NCBI GenBank assembly: GCA_017512485.1 | Contig: JAFWGE010000024.1 | Span: forward strand, 1 to 64,000 | Origin: Oscillospiraceae bacterium | Lineage (GTDB): Bacteria > Bacillota > Clostridia > Oscillospirales > Oscillospiraceae | Direction of reading: 5' to 3' | Length of the DNA: 64,000 nucleotides | Shown here: positions 53,001 to 62,130 of the stretch, one piece after another | How the letters are laid out: every line of letters starts with the position of its first letter | Numbering within the stretch: the stretch's first letter is position 1 | Program-made: the position numbers and the translations under genes | The notes under the pieces: generated by a model | Database searches by the model: none | Seen by the model: the letters and a program-made list of their open reading frames with translations, nothing else | What the model was told of the DNA's origin: nothing

Positions 53001-53593
53001 AATATGCCAGGGTGAGCCAGAGATGGGAGTACCTGAGCGGCCAAAGGGATGACGCCCAAGGGGCAAAGAAGGAACTGGAGAACCTTATACGCTCCGTTTC
53101 AGAAGATATGAAGCAGGTGTTCCTGGAGAAATTCGCACAGATTAACGAGAGCTTCCAGGAGACATTCGAAGAGATATTCGGCGGAGGCAAAGCGCAGGTG
53201 TCTCTGGAGGATCCCGAGGATGTGCTTGAGTGCGGCATAGATATCCGGGTACAGCCGCCGGGAAAGAAAGTCCGGACGCTCTCACTGCTGTCGGGAGGCG
53301 AGAGGGCGTTCGCTGCCATAGCTCTGTATTTTGCGATCATCAAAATAAGGCCTACGCCATTCTGCGTCCTTGACGAGATTGAGACAGCTCTGGACGAGAT
53401 AAACGGTATACGGTTTGCGGAATATCTCAAATTCATGTCCCGGAGGACACAGATCATTGTTATTACCCACCGGCGTCCCACCATGGAGAGCGCCGGGGTG
53501 CTGTACGGCGTGACGATGCAGACCAAGGGTGTCTCCAGAGTCCTTGCTCTGGCACTGGACGCTGTTGAAGAGCAACTGGGCCAGGGAGTATAA
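50021..53593 (+). CDS. smc: Chromosome partition protein SMC
   Basis: A 1190-aa condensin ATPase, normal length. N-terminal head with Walker A VGPNGSGKSNISDAIRW; two long Glu/Arg/Ala-rich coiled coils (about 170-500 and 680-1020) around a hinge near 520-660 (LKRIRGPVSRLIEVRQEY to DGQVMNVGGSMTGGS); C-terminal head with signature LSGGERAFAAIALYFAI and Walker B FCVLDEIETALDEIN. ATG at 50021 follows AGAGGTG; longer in-frame starts add residues before the conserved MRLLSLEIHGFKSF. First gene of the smc-ftsY transcript. Confidence 0.96.
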   Translation: MRLLSLEIHGFKSFPDRTVLNFNEPVTAIVGPNGSGKSNISDAIRWVMGEQSNKALRGNKMDDVVFGGTSGRSPSGFAQVTLTLDNEDGTLPIEAPQVAVTRRVYRSGESEYYINRRSVRLKDINEMFMDTGLGKDGYSIIGQGRIDEILSVKSTQRRELFEEAAGISRYRSRREEALRRLEAAASNLVRINDKISELELQLDPLKEQAAAAEKYLDMRRELMGLECAVWLRELDTASAAEKESTIQAEETSGQLESARQALAGLYALAREEDENQRENREKADQLRQRVAELETEALSLENGAEMAVSGIEANRKNAAALMEELADRLRRGEELRRQTAERSGEAERLASVLMTLDKEMRGVSAQAGKINSETDRVREEIRQLSVAVMTLSGDRAAAAARLDALKADGGSRTERLQRMEQQLNAARERRDEAALEADAARKALADAEQKVGACRNILRGCELKVSSREEEVERAVSRESAHKEGLGALRSRFGALSELERDYDGYSRAVKKIMHESEKGSLKRIRGPVSRLIEVRQEYVTAIQTALGASLQNIVVETREDAKAAIYMLKRTDSGRATFLPMDAVEGIPMVPGTLEKELGFVDIASNLVTHAPEYDGIFSSLLGRTAVVEDLDSAIAISRKRSGKLRIVTLDGQVMNVGGSMTGGSTGSSGGILSRAAELSALRERIAGEESAMQELSAAREAAQGARDDAVRERDEAASALRSSEDSVLRLNGALLEKNTLLSGAEKTHEDAAQSVREEQQRSMDDRAFALELEKELSRADSELGELREQISGREEELRQLENSASELGVRQDRLRGEYAAADARRNAELTLTAEYEAMVRDTDSLRAETERRTAQLEEESAALAVREMDLREQAAERRKSAEELRGQFQTLTAETTRAESLRAQRQEEIQGRNDEVIVLERQAARIENRAAQAKMAQTQILDRMWDSYGLTRQGAVETASKIQSITAARQTVAGLKSRMEAMGTVNLGAVDEYARVSQRWEYLSGQRDDAQGAKKELENLIRSVSEDMKQVFLEKFAQINESFQETFEEIFGGGKAQVSLEDPEDVLECGIDIRVQPPGKKVRTLSLLSGGERAFAAIALYFAIIKIRPTPFCVLDEIETALDEINGIRFAEYLKFMSRRTQIIVITHRRPTMESAGVLYGVTMQTKGVSRVLALALDAVEEQLGQGV

Positions 53594-53645
53594 TTTACCG
53601 CCGTTGAGCGGCATTCAAACGAATCTTGCGGAGGATTTATCGGCA

Positions 53646-54552
53646 ATGTCTATATTCAACAGGATAGCAAAAGGGCTCTCAAGGACCAGAGACGGCCTTG
53701 CAGGGCTGCTGGACAGCGCTTTCTCGGGTTTTTCACATTTGGATGACGAATTTTACGAGGAACTTGAAGAGATACTCATAATGTCGGATGTCGGGGCTTC
53801 CACAGCGGAAGAGACCACGGCGCAGCTTCGCAGGCGTGTTAAGGAGCGGGGTATCAAAGACGCCGAGGGGGGCGAGAGAGGAACTCAGGCAAATACTCAA
53901 GGAGCTTCTGACGGCTTCTGACAACTCCATGAAGCTGGAGACGAAACCGTCGGTGATACTGACCGTGGGCGTCAACGGCGTTGGCAAGACCACGATCATC
54001 GGCAAGCTGGCAGCCATGTATGCTTCCCAAGGCAGACACGTGCTGCTGTGTGCGGCGGATACGTTCCGCGCGGCGGCTGCTGAGCAGCTTACGGTGTGGG
54101 CAGAGCGCTCAGGATGCGCAATAGTCAGCCAGCATGAGGGAGCGGACCCGGCATCGGTGGTTTATGACGCCATATCTGCGGCAGCCGCTAGGGGATCGGA
54201 CCTCATAATCTGCGATACCGCAGGGAGACTGCACAACAAAGTCAACCTGATGAATGAGCTCAACAAGATATACCGTATAATAGCCAGACAGCTTCCGAAC
54301 AGCGACGTAGAATCCCTGCTGGTGGTCGACGCGGCCACAGGTCAGAACGGTCTTGCTCAGGCCAGACAGTTTAAACAGAGTGTGGATCTTACCGGGTTGG
54401 TACTGACAAAGCTGGACGGCACCGCAAAGGGGGGCATAGTAGTGGCCGTCGCTTCGGAACTGGAACTGCCGGTCAAGTTCATAGGGGTCGGCGAACAGAT
54501 CGAAGACCTTATGCCTTTCGACGCCGACAGTTTTGTGCGGGCTATCATCTGA
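53646..54552 (+). CDS. ftsY: Signal recognition particle receptor FtsY, frame split by one extra G
   Basis: FtsY docks SRP-ribosome complexes at the membrane. The N domain (MSIFNRIAKGLSRTRDGLAG, EFYEELEEILIMSDVGAS) is read in one frame from ATG 53646, which ends at a stop at 53919-53921. The rest (EELRQILKELL, VGVNGVGKTTIIGKLAAMYA, AADTFRAAAAEQL, ICDTAGRLHNKVNLM, LTKLDGTAKGG) continues in another frame to 54552. The frames meet at a run of six G (53867-53872); five G would give one continuous 301-aa protein, the usual length. FtsY is essential in most bacteria, so a sequencing or assembly error is the likeliest cause; real mutation or slippage is less likely. GGAGG stands 12 nt before the start. 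Confidence 0.85.
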
Positions 54553-54564
54553 GGGGCATATATA

Positions 54565-55164
54565 ATGGAGAAGATAATATGCGCCACCCACAACAGTGGA
54601 AAGCTAAGAGAAATAAGATCTGTGCTTGAGCCGCTTGGCTATACGGTGGTCTCTGCCAGTGACGCCGGGCTCACGGACGAGCCGGAGGAGACGGGCGTCA
54701 CTTTCGCGGAGAACGCCCGTATCAAGGCGGAGGCGGTAATGAAAGCCACCGGGCTTCCGGCGCTGGCCGATGACTCCGGACTGTGCGTAAGAGCGCTGGG
54801 GGGCGAACCAGGGGTGTATTCCGCCAGGTATGGAGGTATGGAGGACGACCCCGGGAGAATCGACCTGCTTCTGCGGAACATTTCCGCTTCAGGTGAGTCT
54901 AACAGAGAAGCGTCTTTTATATGCGCACTGTGCTGCCTCTTTCCCGACGGGGAGGAGATCACCGCGTACGGTGAGTGCAAAGGCGAAATATCCGACGCAC
55001 CGAGGGGTGAAGGGGGATTCGGTTACGACCCGGTGTTCCTTTTGCCTGAACTGGGAGCCACCATGGCTGAACTGACCATGGAGCAGAAAAACAGGATCTC
55101 ACACAGGGCAAAGGCCTTGGCTATATTCGCTCAGAAGATGAAGGAGAGAAACAAATGGAGTTGA
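54565..55164 (+). CDS. rdgB: Non-canonical purine NTP pyrophosphatase (XTP/dITP diphosphatase)
   Basis: A 199-aa HAM1/RdgB enzyme that hydrolyses dITP and XTP to keep deaminated purines out of nucleic acids. Motifs: ICATHNSGKLREIRSVL at the N-terminus, TFAENARIKAEAVMKATG, LADDSGLCVRALGGEPGVYS and GFGYDPVFLLPE, then SHRAKAL at the end. It follows ftsY by 12 nt and overlaps the next gene by 10 nt, so it belongs to the same transcript. Confidence 0.95.
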   Translation: MEKIICATHNSGKLREIRSVLEPLGYTVVSASDAGLTDEPEETGVTFAENARIKAEAVMKATGLPALADDSGLCVRALGGEPGVYSARYGGMEDDPGRIDLLLRNISASGESNREASFICALCCLFPDGEEITAYGECKGEISDAPRGEGGFGYDPVFLLPELGATMAELTMEQKNRISHRAKALAIFAQKMKERNKWS

Positions 55165-55445
55165 CAAGCAGGCAGAGGGCGGCTCTTCGTTCCCAGGCAA
55201 ACGGTCTCGAACCTGTGATATTCGTGGGACACAGCGGTGTGACTGACAGCGTGGTACATCAGGCGGAGGAGGTCCTTACCGCCCGGGAGTTGGTAAAAGG
55301 TACCGTACTTGAAAACGCACCGGTGACGGCCAGGGAGGCCTGTGACGAATTGGCCGAACGTACCGGGGCCGCAGGGGTACAGGTTATAGGAAGAAAATTT
55401 GTACTGTTCAGGGAAAACCCGGAGGACAGAAAAGTTTTCTATTAA
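55155..55445 (+). CDS. yhbY: CRM-domain RNA-binding protein YhbY
   Basis: A 96-aa single-domain protein of the YhbY/CRM family, which associates with pre-50S ribosomal particles. It shows LTSRQRAALRSQANGLEPVI, a GxxG-like loop (GHSGVTD) and AAGVQVIGRKFVLFRE. Starts inside rdgB. Typical order rdgB-yhbY-nadD. Confidence 0.92.
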   Translation: MELTSRQRAALRSQANGLEPVIFVGHSGVTDSVVHQAEEVLTARELVKGTVLENAPVTAREACDELAERTGAAGVQVIGRKFVLFRENPEDRKVFY

Positions 55446-55486
55446 TTCATGAAATATCCGATTTTTCGGTTTAAAATGGTGATCGG

Positions 55487-56674
55487 ATGAACATCGGGAT
55501 TTTCGGTGGGGCGTTTGACCCGCCTCACCTTGGACATGTGGACAATGCGGTCAGAGCTTTTGAAAGTCTGGGTCTGGACCGCCTTATAATCGTACCCACC
55601 GGGCAGTCCCCGCATAAGGCCGGAGGTGTGCTCAGACCGGCCGCCGAAGACAGGTTCAATATGGCGAAACTGGCGTTCGGTATAAGGGAAGGGGTATCGG
55701 TGGACGACTTGGAGCTGAGGCGCGAAGGAAGAAGCTATACTGCCGACACTGTTGCGCAGATCAGGGAGCGTTACCCCGGTGACAGGCTGATATTTATAAT
55801 GGGCTCCGATATGCTGCTCACATTTGCTTCCTGGTACAGGCCGGAGGAAATTGTCCGGGCGGCTGATCTGGCGTATCTATCCAGGGGTGCGGACGACACT
55901 GCTCTTTCGGAATGCACCGCCAGGTTGGAGAGGGACATGTCCGCAAGAGTAATACGTATAGAGAACAAGTATATAGACGTATCATCCACCAAACTCAGAA
56001 GACTGCTTGCACTGGGTCTGTTAGGTGAGATGCTTCCTTTGGGGGTATACGATTATATAAAAGCCAGAGGCCTGTACGATACGGGAGAACGTCCCACAGG
56101 AGGGGACAGGCTGCTTGAATGGTCCCTACGTCGCGTGGATGACAAGCGCGCGAGGCATGTCAGAGGGGTATGTGAAACGGCGGCGGATCTTGCCAGGCGG
56201 TGGGGGGCGGACGCTGAGGACGCGTTTTCCGCGGCGGCCCTGCACGACGTTACCAAGGGAGCGGACGCCGGACTCCAGAAAGTGCTGTGCAGCCTGTATA
56301 AAGTGGTGCCGGATCAGTGGGAGGAACGTATGCCGCAGCTGCTCCACGCAAAGACCGGGGCTGCGGCTGCCGCAGCACTGTTGGGGATGAGTGAAGAGAT
56401 CTGCAGCGCCATCAGGTGGCATACCACAGGAAGATCAGGGATGACCATGCTTGAAAAAATCGTCTGTATGGCGGATTATACAGAACCGGGAAGGGATTAT
56501 CCCGGAGTGGACAAACTAAGATATCTGTCCTTGAGAGATCTCAATGGGGCGCTGCTGGCAGCACTGCAGATGACCGTACAACATGAAACGGAGAGATCCG
56601 GCAGTATACATCCGGATACACTGCGAACAGTGGAGTGGCTGAAAAGCCAGGGAAAGGAAAAATGTGATGCCTGA
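55487..56674 (+). CDS. nadD: Bifunctional nicotinate-nucleotide adenylyltransferase / YqeK-like HD hydrolase
   Basis: A 395-aa fusion. Residues 1-195 are NadD, which adenylates nicotinate mononucleotide in NAD synthesis: GIFGGAFDPPHLGHVDNA with HLGH at 14-17, PTGQSPHK and the C-terminal SSTKLR (166-171). Residues about 205-390 are an HD domain of the YqeK group, which hydrolyses diadenosine tetraphosphate: His224, HD at 253-254, His287, His312 and Asp330 can serve as metal ligands. In many Firmicutes these are two adjacent genes; here they form one chain with a short linker. The ribosome site is weak. Confidence 0.9.
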   Translation: MNIGIFGGAFDPPHLGHVDNAVRAFESLGLDRLIIVPTGQSPHKAGGVLRPAAEDRFNMAKLAFGIREGVSVDDLELRREGRSYTADTVAQIRERYPGDRLIFIMGSDMLLTFASWYRPEEIVRAADLAYLSRGADDTALSECTARLERDMSARVIRIENKYIDVSSTKLRRLLALGLLGEMLPLGVYDYIKARGLYDTGERPTGGDRLLEWSLRRVDDKRARHVRGVCETAADLARRWGADAEDAFSAAALHDVTKGADAGLQKVLCSLYKVVPDQWEERMPQLLHAKTGAAAAAALLGMSEEICSAIRWHTTGRSGMTMLEKIVCMADYTEPGRDYPGVDKLRYLSLRDLNGALLAALQMTVQHETERSGSIHPDTLRTVEWLKSQGKEKCDA

Positions 56675-58616
56675 TAACAATTTGAACGGTTTTCTCGATG
56701 ACGGGGAGCACGGCAAATACGCTTTTACCAGTGAAGAGCTTGAAAACATCCTGAGAGAGGTCCGCGAACAGGCGGAGCCGGTACCGGAGACGGGACCCTC
56801 CCAGGAAGTTGTCAAGGAGGGAACTGTTAAAGGGGAAGCCGTTAAAACGGCACAGAGCGGCAACGTTCCCGCAGGAGAGGCAGCCGCTCAGGAGAAGACG
56901 GGCACGGCTGAGGCAGCGGCACCCGCCGTGAGACATACCGCAAAAGAAGCTCCGGCTAAAAGCACTGTCAGCGACGCCGCGCCAAAGGCAGCCCCGGCGC
57001 CGGCAGCCGTTAATCCCGCTCCGGCGAACAGGACACAGGGCACGCGGACAAATGCCGCAGGCGCCGCTTACACCGCGGGTATGGCAGCAAAGAGGAACAC
57101 GCCGGTACAGACGGGCAATTCAGCTGTGTACTCGGGGGGGGCTGTCGTACGGTATAACAATTCCGGACATGGCCTGAGAACCTGGCACAAAGCGCTGCTG
57201 GTGTTTTCTCTTGTTATACTTCTGTTCAGTACGGCAGTGTTCGCGCTGTCAAGGATACTCATTAAACCGCCGGAACAGTCCGCCACAGACAGCGCTTCAA
57301 GATACTCAGACACTTCCAATGTGAGCACCACCCCCAGCCCTCAGGCCGGAGGCATTTCGATAAAGCCCTCCTCGTCCCCGAAGACAGACGGCCAGGAGGA
57401 TATACAGGAAGCAGAGCCCTATACTGAGGTTCCGAAGAGCCTGAATTCCAACGTGTATAACGTCCTTTTCGCCGGATTCGACGCCATAGAGGAGAGTATC
57501 CACACCGATACCATAATGGTGTTGTCCTTTAACGAAGAAAAAGGTACCGCCAGCCTTGTCAGCATCCCCAGGGATACCTACTGCAACGTGGGCTGGACCA
57601 GTACGAAAAAACTGAACTCTGCGTATGCTATCGGCGGTATAGAGACCCTGAGCAGGGAAGTAGGCAAACTGGTGGGATTTGAGTGCAATTATTACGTGCT
57701 GGTGGAGATGACCGCCATGGAGAGGCTGGTGGACACCATCGGCGGAGTGGAGTACAATGTCCCTTACCGCATGCATTACGTGGATCCTGTTCAATCGCTG
57801 TATATTGATATTTATGAGGGCCAGCAGGTGCTTGACGGCGAACACGCGGTACAGTTGTGCCGATGGAGGCAGAACAATGACGGCTATACCGGGGAACTCA
57901 ACGGTGATCTGGGACGAATAGAACTTCAGCATGATTTTATAGTGGCGCTCATAAAACAGGGTTTATCCATAAAGAACGTTGCCACCAACATTACAAACTA
58001 CGCGAAGATATTCAAGGAGTGTGTGGATTCGAACCTAACTGTGGGAGAAATGGCTTGGTTCGGTCTTAAACTGAAAGATCTGGGGCTCGAAAACGTAAAT
58101 ATGTTCACACTGCCCGGCGACGCATTTATGTTCGGGGACGTTTCGTATTACTTCCTGTACGCCAGTGAAGTGGCTGAAATAATGGACAGTTATTTCAATC
58201 CTTACGACGGACATACCATTACTACAGCTGACCTGGATATTTTCTATCCGACGTCGAGCCAGATAAGCGCAGCGGAATCATATTATGACGATTATGACAG
58301 CAGCGATTACGACTACTGGTCGGACGATGGTGAGGAAAACCCGGACCTGTTCACTACTCCCGGAGAGGATACAGAAACAGACGACCCGGATGAAACAAAT
58401 CCGGATGAAGGCGACCCCGACGTGACCAACCCGGACGAGACAAATCCGGATGAGAACGATCCCAATGTGACCAACCCGGATGAAACCAATCCTGATGAGA
58501 CGGATCAGGGCGGTGAGGGGGATTCAGGGACCCAGGAGCCGAACCCGGGTGAATCGGACGATACCGAACCCGTTTCCGGAGACGGCGGTTTCTTTGAGGA
58601 ACCGACCGGGGAATAA
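56667..58616 (+). CDS. LytR-CpsA-Psr (LCP) family wall-polymer transferase
   Basis: A 649-aa membrane protein that would attach teichoic-acid-like polymers or capsule to peptidoglycan. Residues 1-170 are a long Ala/Pro/Glu-rich, probably disordered cytoplasmic part, then one TM (about 176-197). The extracellular LCP domain lies at about 250-420: TIMVLSFNEEKGTASLVSIP, RDTYCNVG, KLNSAYAIGG and VQLCRWRQNNDGYTGEL-type Arg residues for the pyrophosphate. The C-terminal 110 residues are an acidic Asp/Asn/Pro/Glu repeat (NPDETNPDE, DPDVTNPDE). I chose ATG at 56667; GTG at 56664 is equally placed. In the same operon as nadD. Confidence 0.9.
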   Translation: MPDNNLNGFLDDGEHGKYAFTSEELENILREVREQAEPVPETGPSQEVVKEGTVKGEAVKTAQSGNVPAGEAAAQEKTGTAEAAAPAVRHTAKEAPAKSTVSDAAPKAAPAPAAVNPAPANRTQGTRTNAAGAAYTAGMAAKRNTPVQTGNSAVYSGGAVVRYNNSGHGLRTWHKALLVFSLVILLFSTAVFALSRILIKPPEQSATDSASRYSDTSNVSTTPSPQAGGISIKPSSSPKTDGQEDIQEAEPYTEVPKSLNSNVYNVLFAGFDAIEESIHTDTIMVLSFNEEKGTASLVSIPRDTYCNVGWTSTKKLNSAYAIGGIETLSREVGKLVGFECNYYVLVEMTAMERLVDTIGGVEYNVPYRMHYVDPVQSLYIDIYEGQQVLDGEHAVQLCRWRQNNDGYTGELNGDLGRIELQHDFIVALIKQGLSIKNVATNITNYAKIFKECVDSNLTVGEMAWFGLKLKDLGLENVNMFTLPGDAFMFGDVSYYFLYASEVAEIMDSYFNPYDGHTITTADLDIFYPTSSQISAAESYYDDYDSSDYDYWSDDGEENPDLFTTPGEDTETDDPDETNPDEGDPDVTNPDETNPDENDPNVTNPDETNPDETDQGGEGDSGTQEPNPGESDDTEPVSGDGGFFEEPTGE

Positions 58617-58719
58617 GCACTGTGCTCGTTCAGCGAGCGGGACTATGTGTGACGTGAATATTAGCACATTAGGGCATAAGGCGCCGCCGCGCCGATGATC
58701 CTGGAAGGAGAATGATTAA

Positions 58720-59088
58720 GTGAAGACCCCGATTGAACTGGCTGAGATAGCGGCCAGAGCTCTGGAAGAGAAAAAGGCAGACAATATAAGCGTGCTGGAG
58801 ATAACCGACCTGACAGTCATGGCGGACTATTTCGTGATTTGCACCGGTTCATCCAACACACACCTCAAGACTCTCTGTGACGCGGTGGAAGAGGCCCTTG
58901 AAAACGCAGGCGAAAAGCTGGATCATGTTGAAGGCCGTGGCGGCGGAACATGGGTGCTTATGGATTTCGGCTGCGTGGTGGTACATCTGTTCACGCAGGA
59001 TATGAGGGCTCACTACGATCTGGAAAGAGTTTGGCAGGATGCCAAAAAGATAAAAATCGAAGGTCTGGGGGATCAACTCGGAAGATGA
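58720..59088 (+). CDS. rsfS: Ribosomal silencing factor RsfS
   Basis: A 122-aa Iojap-family protein that binds uL14 and blocks subunit joining when nutrients are short. Landmarks: [33 protein letters not shown] and [31 protein letters not shown] start at 58720 with AAGGAG upstream. Overlaps leuS by 4 nt. Confidence 0.95.
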   Translation: MKTPIELAEIAARALEEKKADNISVLEITDLTVMADYFVICTGSSNTHLKTLCDAVEEALENAGEKLDHVEGRGGGTWVLMDFGCVVVHLFTQDMRAHYDLERVWQDAKKIKIEGLGDQLGR

Positions 59089-61487
59089 AGTATGATTTTA
59101 AAGCCGCTGAGAGCAAGTGGCAGCGCATCTGGGAAGAAAAACAGCTGTTCCGTGCTGACAACAACAGCGACAAGAAGAAGTATTATGCGCTGGTGGAGTT
59201 CCCGTATCCGTCCGGAGTAGGCCTCCATGTGGGACATGCGAGGCCGTATACTGCTATGGACATAGTGGCAAGGAAGCGCCGCATGCAGGGGTATAATGTG
59301 TTGTTCCCCATAGGCTGGGACGCGTTCGGGCTTCCTACAGAGAATTACGCCATCAAGAACCATATCCCGCCCAAAGAAGTGACCCGAGTGAATGTTGCGC
59401 AGTTCACTTCTCAGTTGCGCATGTTGGGATATTCTTTCGACTGGTCAAGGGAAATCTCCACAACCGACCCGGAGTATTACAGATGGACGCAGTGGATATT
59501 CCTCAAATTGTTTGAGAAGGGCCTGGCGTACAAGGCCAGGATGCCAGTGAACTGGTGCACGTCCTGTAAAGTGGTACTGGCAAATGAAGAGGTCGTGGAG
59601 GGCGTCTGCGAGCGCTGCGGCGGGGCCGTGGTACGCAAAGAGAAGAGCCAGTGGATGCTGAAGATAACCGAGTATGCTCAGAGGCTCATTGACGATCTGG
59701 ACGGACTTGATTTTATTGAGCGTGTAAAGATACAGCAGAAGAACTGGATAGGCAGGAGCACCGGGGCGAACGTACGATTCAGCACCACCGCGGGCGATGA
59801 GATAGAGGTCTTCACCACAAGGCCGGACACCCTGTTTGGAGTTACTTACATGGTTCTGTCACCTGAACACGCCTTGGTAGAGCGTTGGAAAGAGATCCTG
59901 AAGAATTATCCTCAGGTGGCTGAATACCGTGCACAGGCTGAAAAGAAATCAGACCTTGAGCGCACTGAACTCTCCAAAGAAAAAACCGGGGTCGAACTGC
60001 TGGGTGTCAGGGCTGTAAACCCGGTCACGGGGGCGGAGATACCTATATTTATTTCCGATTACGTTCTGTCCACCTACGGGACAGGGGCGATCATGGCTGT
60101 CCCCGGGCACGACCAGCGCGACTGGGAGTTCGCAAAGAAGTTTGGAGTACCCATAGTAGAAGTGGTTATGGGAGGAGACGTACAGCAAGAGGCGTATACC
60201 GATTCCGAGACCGGCGTTATGGTGAACTCCGGTTTCCTGGATGGGCTGGAGGTACCTGACGCCAAGAAGAGAATAACAGCCTGGCTTGAGGAAAAAGGCT
60301 TGGGAAGAGCCGCCGTGAATTACAAGCTGCGCGACTGGGTGTTTACAAGGCAGCGTTACTGGGGAGAGCCCATCCCCCTTGTGTACTGCGATAAATGCGG
60401 ATGGGTGCCACTGCCGGAGAGCGAGCTGCCGTTGATTCTTCCTGAGGTGGAATCATATGAACCTACCGATACAGGGGAATCCCCTCTCTCTACTATGACG
60501 GACTGGGTGCACACTACCTGTCCTCACTGCGGGGGAGAGGCACACCGCGAGACGGATACTATGCCACAGTGGGCCGGTTCCAGCTGGTATTTCCTGCGCT
60601 ATATGGATCCCCATAATACGCAGGCCCTGGCTTCCAAGGAAGCGCTTGACTACTGGGGACAGGTGGATTGGTACAACGGAGGAATGGAACACACGACTTT
60701 GCATTTGCTGTACTCCCGTTTCTGGCACAAATTCCTTTATGATATAGGCGTCGTTCCGTACAGTGAGCCATATGCACGCAGGACCAGCCATGGCATGATA
60801 CTGGGTGAAGATAAACAAAAAATGTCCAAGTCCAGGGGTAACGTAGTCAATCCAAACGACGTCGTGGAGCAGTACGGCGCGGATACCATGCGCCTGTATA
60901 TAATGTTCATAGGCGATTTCGAGAAAGCAGCACCCTGGTCCTCTGCCGCGGTGAAAGGATGCCAACGTTTCGTGGACAGGGTCTGGGCGCTGGCACAGCA
61001 GGCTTCGGATTCAGACTACGTCACACCACAGCATGAAGCCCTCATACACCGCACTATAAAGAAGGTCGGTGAGGACATAGAGGTTCTAAAGTTCAACACA
61101 GCCATCGCCTCGCTTATGACTCTTGCGAACGAGATGGCGGAAAAGGGCTGCACACGCGGCGATATGAAGGTGTTCCTGACGCTGCTGTCACCCTTTGCTC
61201 CCCATGTTTGTGACGAGAGTTGGGAGGCCCTTGGTTTGGAAGGTATGGCTTCCTGTCAGGCCTGGCCTGAGTACGATGAAGCCAAGGCGCGCCCTGAGGA
61301 AGTGGAGATCGCCATACAGATAAACGGCAAATTCCGCGATACGGTCACGGTGCCGGCTGACTGCGGACAGGATGAGACTGTGGAGGCAGCCAGAAACGTG
61401 CCTAAAGTGCAGAGATATCTGGAGGGAGGAACGCTGGTCAAAACGATTTTTGTAAAGGGAAGACTTGTAAACTTCATCGTTAAATAA
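59085..61487 (+). CDS. leuS: Leucyl-tRNA synthetase
   Basis: An 800-aa class Ia synthetase. HIGH motif as HVGH in [20 protein letters not shown], zinc-type cysteines in [22 protein letters not shown], the CP1 editing domain ([41 protein letters not shown]), and KMSKS in [18 protein letters not shown] at 59085 overlaps the rsfS stop (ATGA); earlier in-frame starts lie within rsfS. Only a weak 4-bp hairpin follows the stop. No T-box is seen, consistent with its internal place in the operon. Confidence 0.96.
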   Translation: MKYDFKAAESKWQRIWEEKQLFRADNNSDKKKYYALVEFPYPSGVGLHVGHARPYTAMDIVARKRRMQGYNVLFPIGWDAFGLPTENYAIKNHIPPKEVTRVNVAQFTSQLRMLGYSFDWSREISTTDPEYYRWTQWIFLKLFEKGLAYKARMPVNWCTSCKVVLANEEVVEGVCERCGGAVVRKEKSQWMLKITEYAQRLIDDLDGLDFIERVKIQQKNWIGRSTGANVRFSTTAGDEIEVFTTRPDTLFGVTYMVLSPEHALVERWKEILKNYPQVAEYRAQAEKKSDLERTELSKEKTGVELLGVRAVNPVTGAEIPIFISDYVLSTYGTGAIMAVPGHDQRDWEFAKKFGVPIVEVVMGGDVQQEAYTDSETGVMVNSGFLDGLEVPDAKKRITAWLEEKGLGRAAVNYKLRDWVFTRQRYWGEPIPLVYCDKCGWVPLPESELPLILPEVESYEPTDTGESPLSTMTDWVHTTCPHCGGEAHRETDTMPQWAGSSWYFLRYMDPHNTQALASKEALDYWGQVDWYNGGMEHTTLHLLYSRFWHKFLYDIGVVPYSEPYARRTSHGMILGEDKQKMSKSRGNVVNPNDVVEQYGADTMRLYIMFIGDFEKAAPWSSAAVKGCQRFVDRVWALAQQASDSDYVTPQHEALIHRTIKKVGEDIEVLKFNTAIASLMTLANEMAEKGCTRGDMKVFLTLLSPFAPHVCDESWEALGLEGMASCQAWPEYDEAKARPEEVEIAIQINGKFRDTVTVPADCGQDETVEAARNVPKVQRYLEGGTLVKTIFVKGRLVNFIVK

Positions 61488-61550
61488 AAACCCGCTAATA
61501 CGGGCATATACCTGAATTATTGCGAAGGGCTGTTTCGGGGGAAATTTTGG

Positions 61551-61579
61551 TTGACACACGCCCCCTGTTGCGATATAAT
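61551..61579 (+). promoter_or_regulatory. Consensus sigma-A promoter of rpsU
   Basis: TTGACA (61551-61556), 17-nt spacer, TATAAT (61574-61579): a perfect match in both boxes. Confidence 0.88.
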
Positions 61580-61647
61580 AACTAAACGGGAACGGAACCC
61601 GGTTGCCCTTAATGCGCCCGTCGGGCGTAGTGGAAGGAGGGAAAATG

Positions 61648-61830
61648 ATGTCTGAGGTCCATGTAAAGGAAAATGAGTCGCTTGAGAGCGCTCTGAAAAG
61701 ATTTAAGCGCAGCTGTGCCAAGGCCGGTGTTATGGCAGAGGTTCGCAAAAGAGAACATTATGTCAGCCCCAGTGTGAAGCGCCGCAAGAAATCCGAGGCG
61801 GCCAGAAAGAACAGGAAGAAGTTCGGCTGA
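61648..61830 (+). CDS. rpsU: 30S ribosomal protein bS21
   Basis: A 60-aa basic ribosomal protein: [44 protein letters not shown] stands 7 nt before ATG 61648; an ATG directly in front (61645) is the alternative. Own strong promoter and terminator. Confidence 0.95.
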   Translation: MSEVHVKENESLESALKRFKRSCAKAGVMAEVRKREHYVSPSVKRRKKSEAARKNRKKFG

Positions 61831-61866
61831 GGCATTACGGCGCACGAAAAAGAGATAAAGTATATC

Positions 61867-61895
61867 AAACGGCATAGCGTCAGCTATGCCGTTTT
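61867..61895 (+). terminator. Rho-independent terminator of rpsU
   Basis: A 12-bp stem (61867-61878 with 61883-61894), 4-nt loop, then TTTTGG. Confidence 0.88.
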
Positions 61896-62029
61896 GGTTG
61901 AAAGGCATAGTTTTGCGGAACTCGGTACGTGCGATATCACCGGGGCACGGGACGTGTCAGCGCAAGGCGCGGCTGTTTGCACGCGTGTCCCGGAGTGCAG
62001 CGTAAAGATGAGAAATGGCGATTCCTGAG

Positions 62030-62058
62030 TTGGAATCGGACGTCAGCGGTGGTATAAT
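62030..62058 (+). promoter_or_regulatory. Sigma-A-type promoter of yqeG
   Basis: TTGGAA (62030-62035), 17-nt spacer, TATAAT (62053-62058). Confidence 0.7.
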
Positions 62059-62130
62059 GTTTTCGTAAAAGGGACGACAGTAAGGGTATCCGCCCTTTCA
62101 GAAACTTATTATTCCGGTTGGTATCAGTAT

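Larger units (their letters stand above)
61831..62130. other. Intergenic region between rpsU and yqeG
   Basis: A 300-nt gap that holds the rpsU terminator (61867-61895) and the yqeG promoter (62030-62058). Nothing else recognised. Confidence 0.6.

Noticed and set aside
58384..58512. Short tandem DNA repeats (CCGGATGA-type)
   Set aside because: They encode the acidic Asp/Asn/Pro tail of the LCP protein and are not a satellite, array or origin.
61489..61506. Terminator after leuS
   Set aside because: Only a 4-bp stem (CCCG/CGGG) without a T-run; too weak to call.
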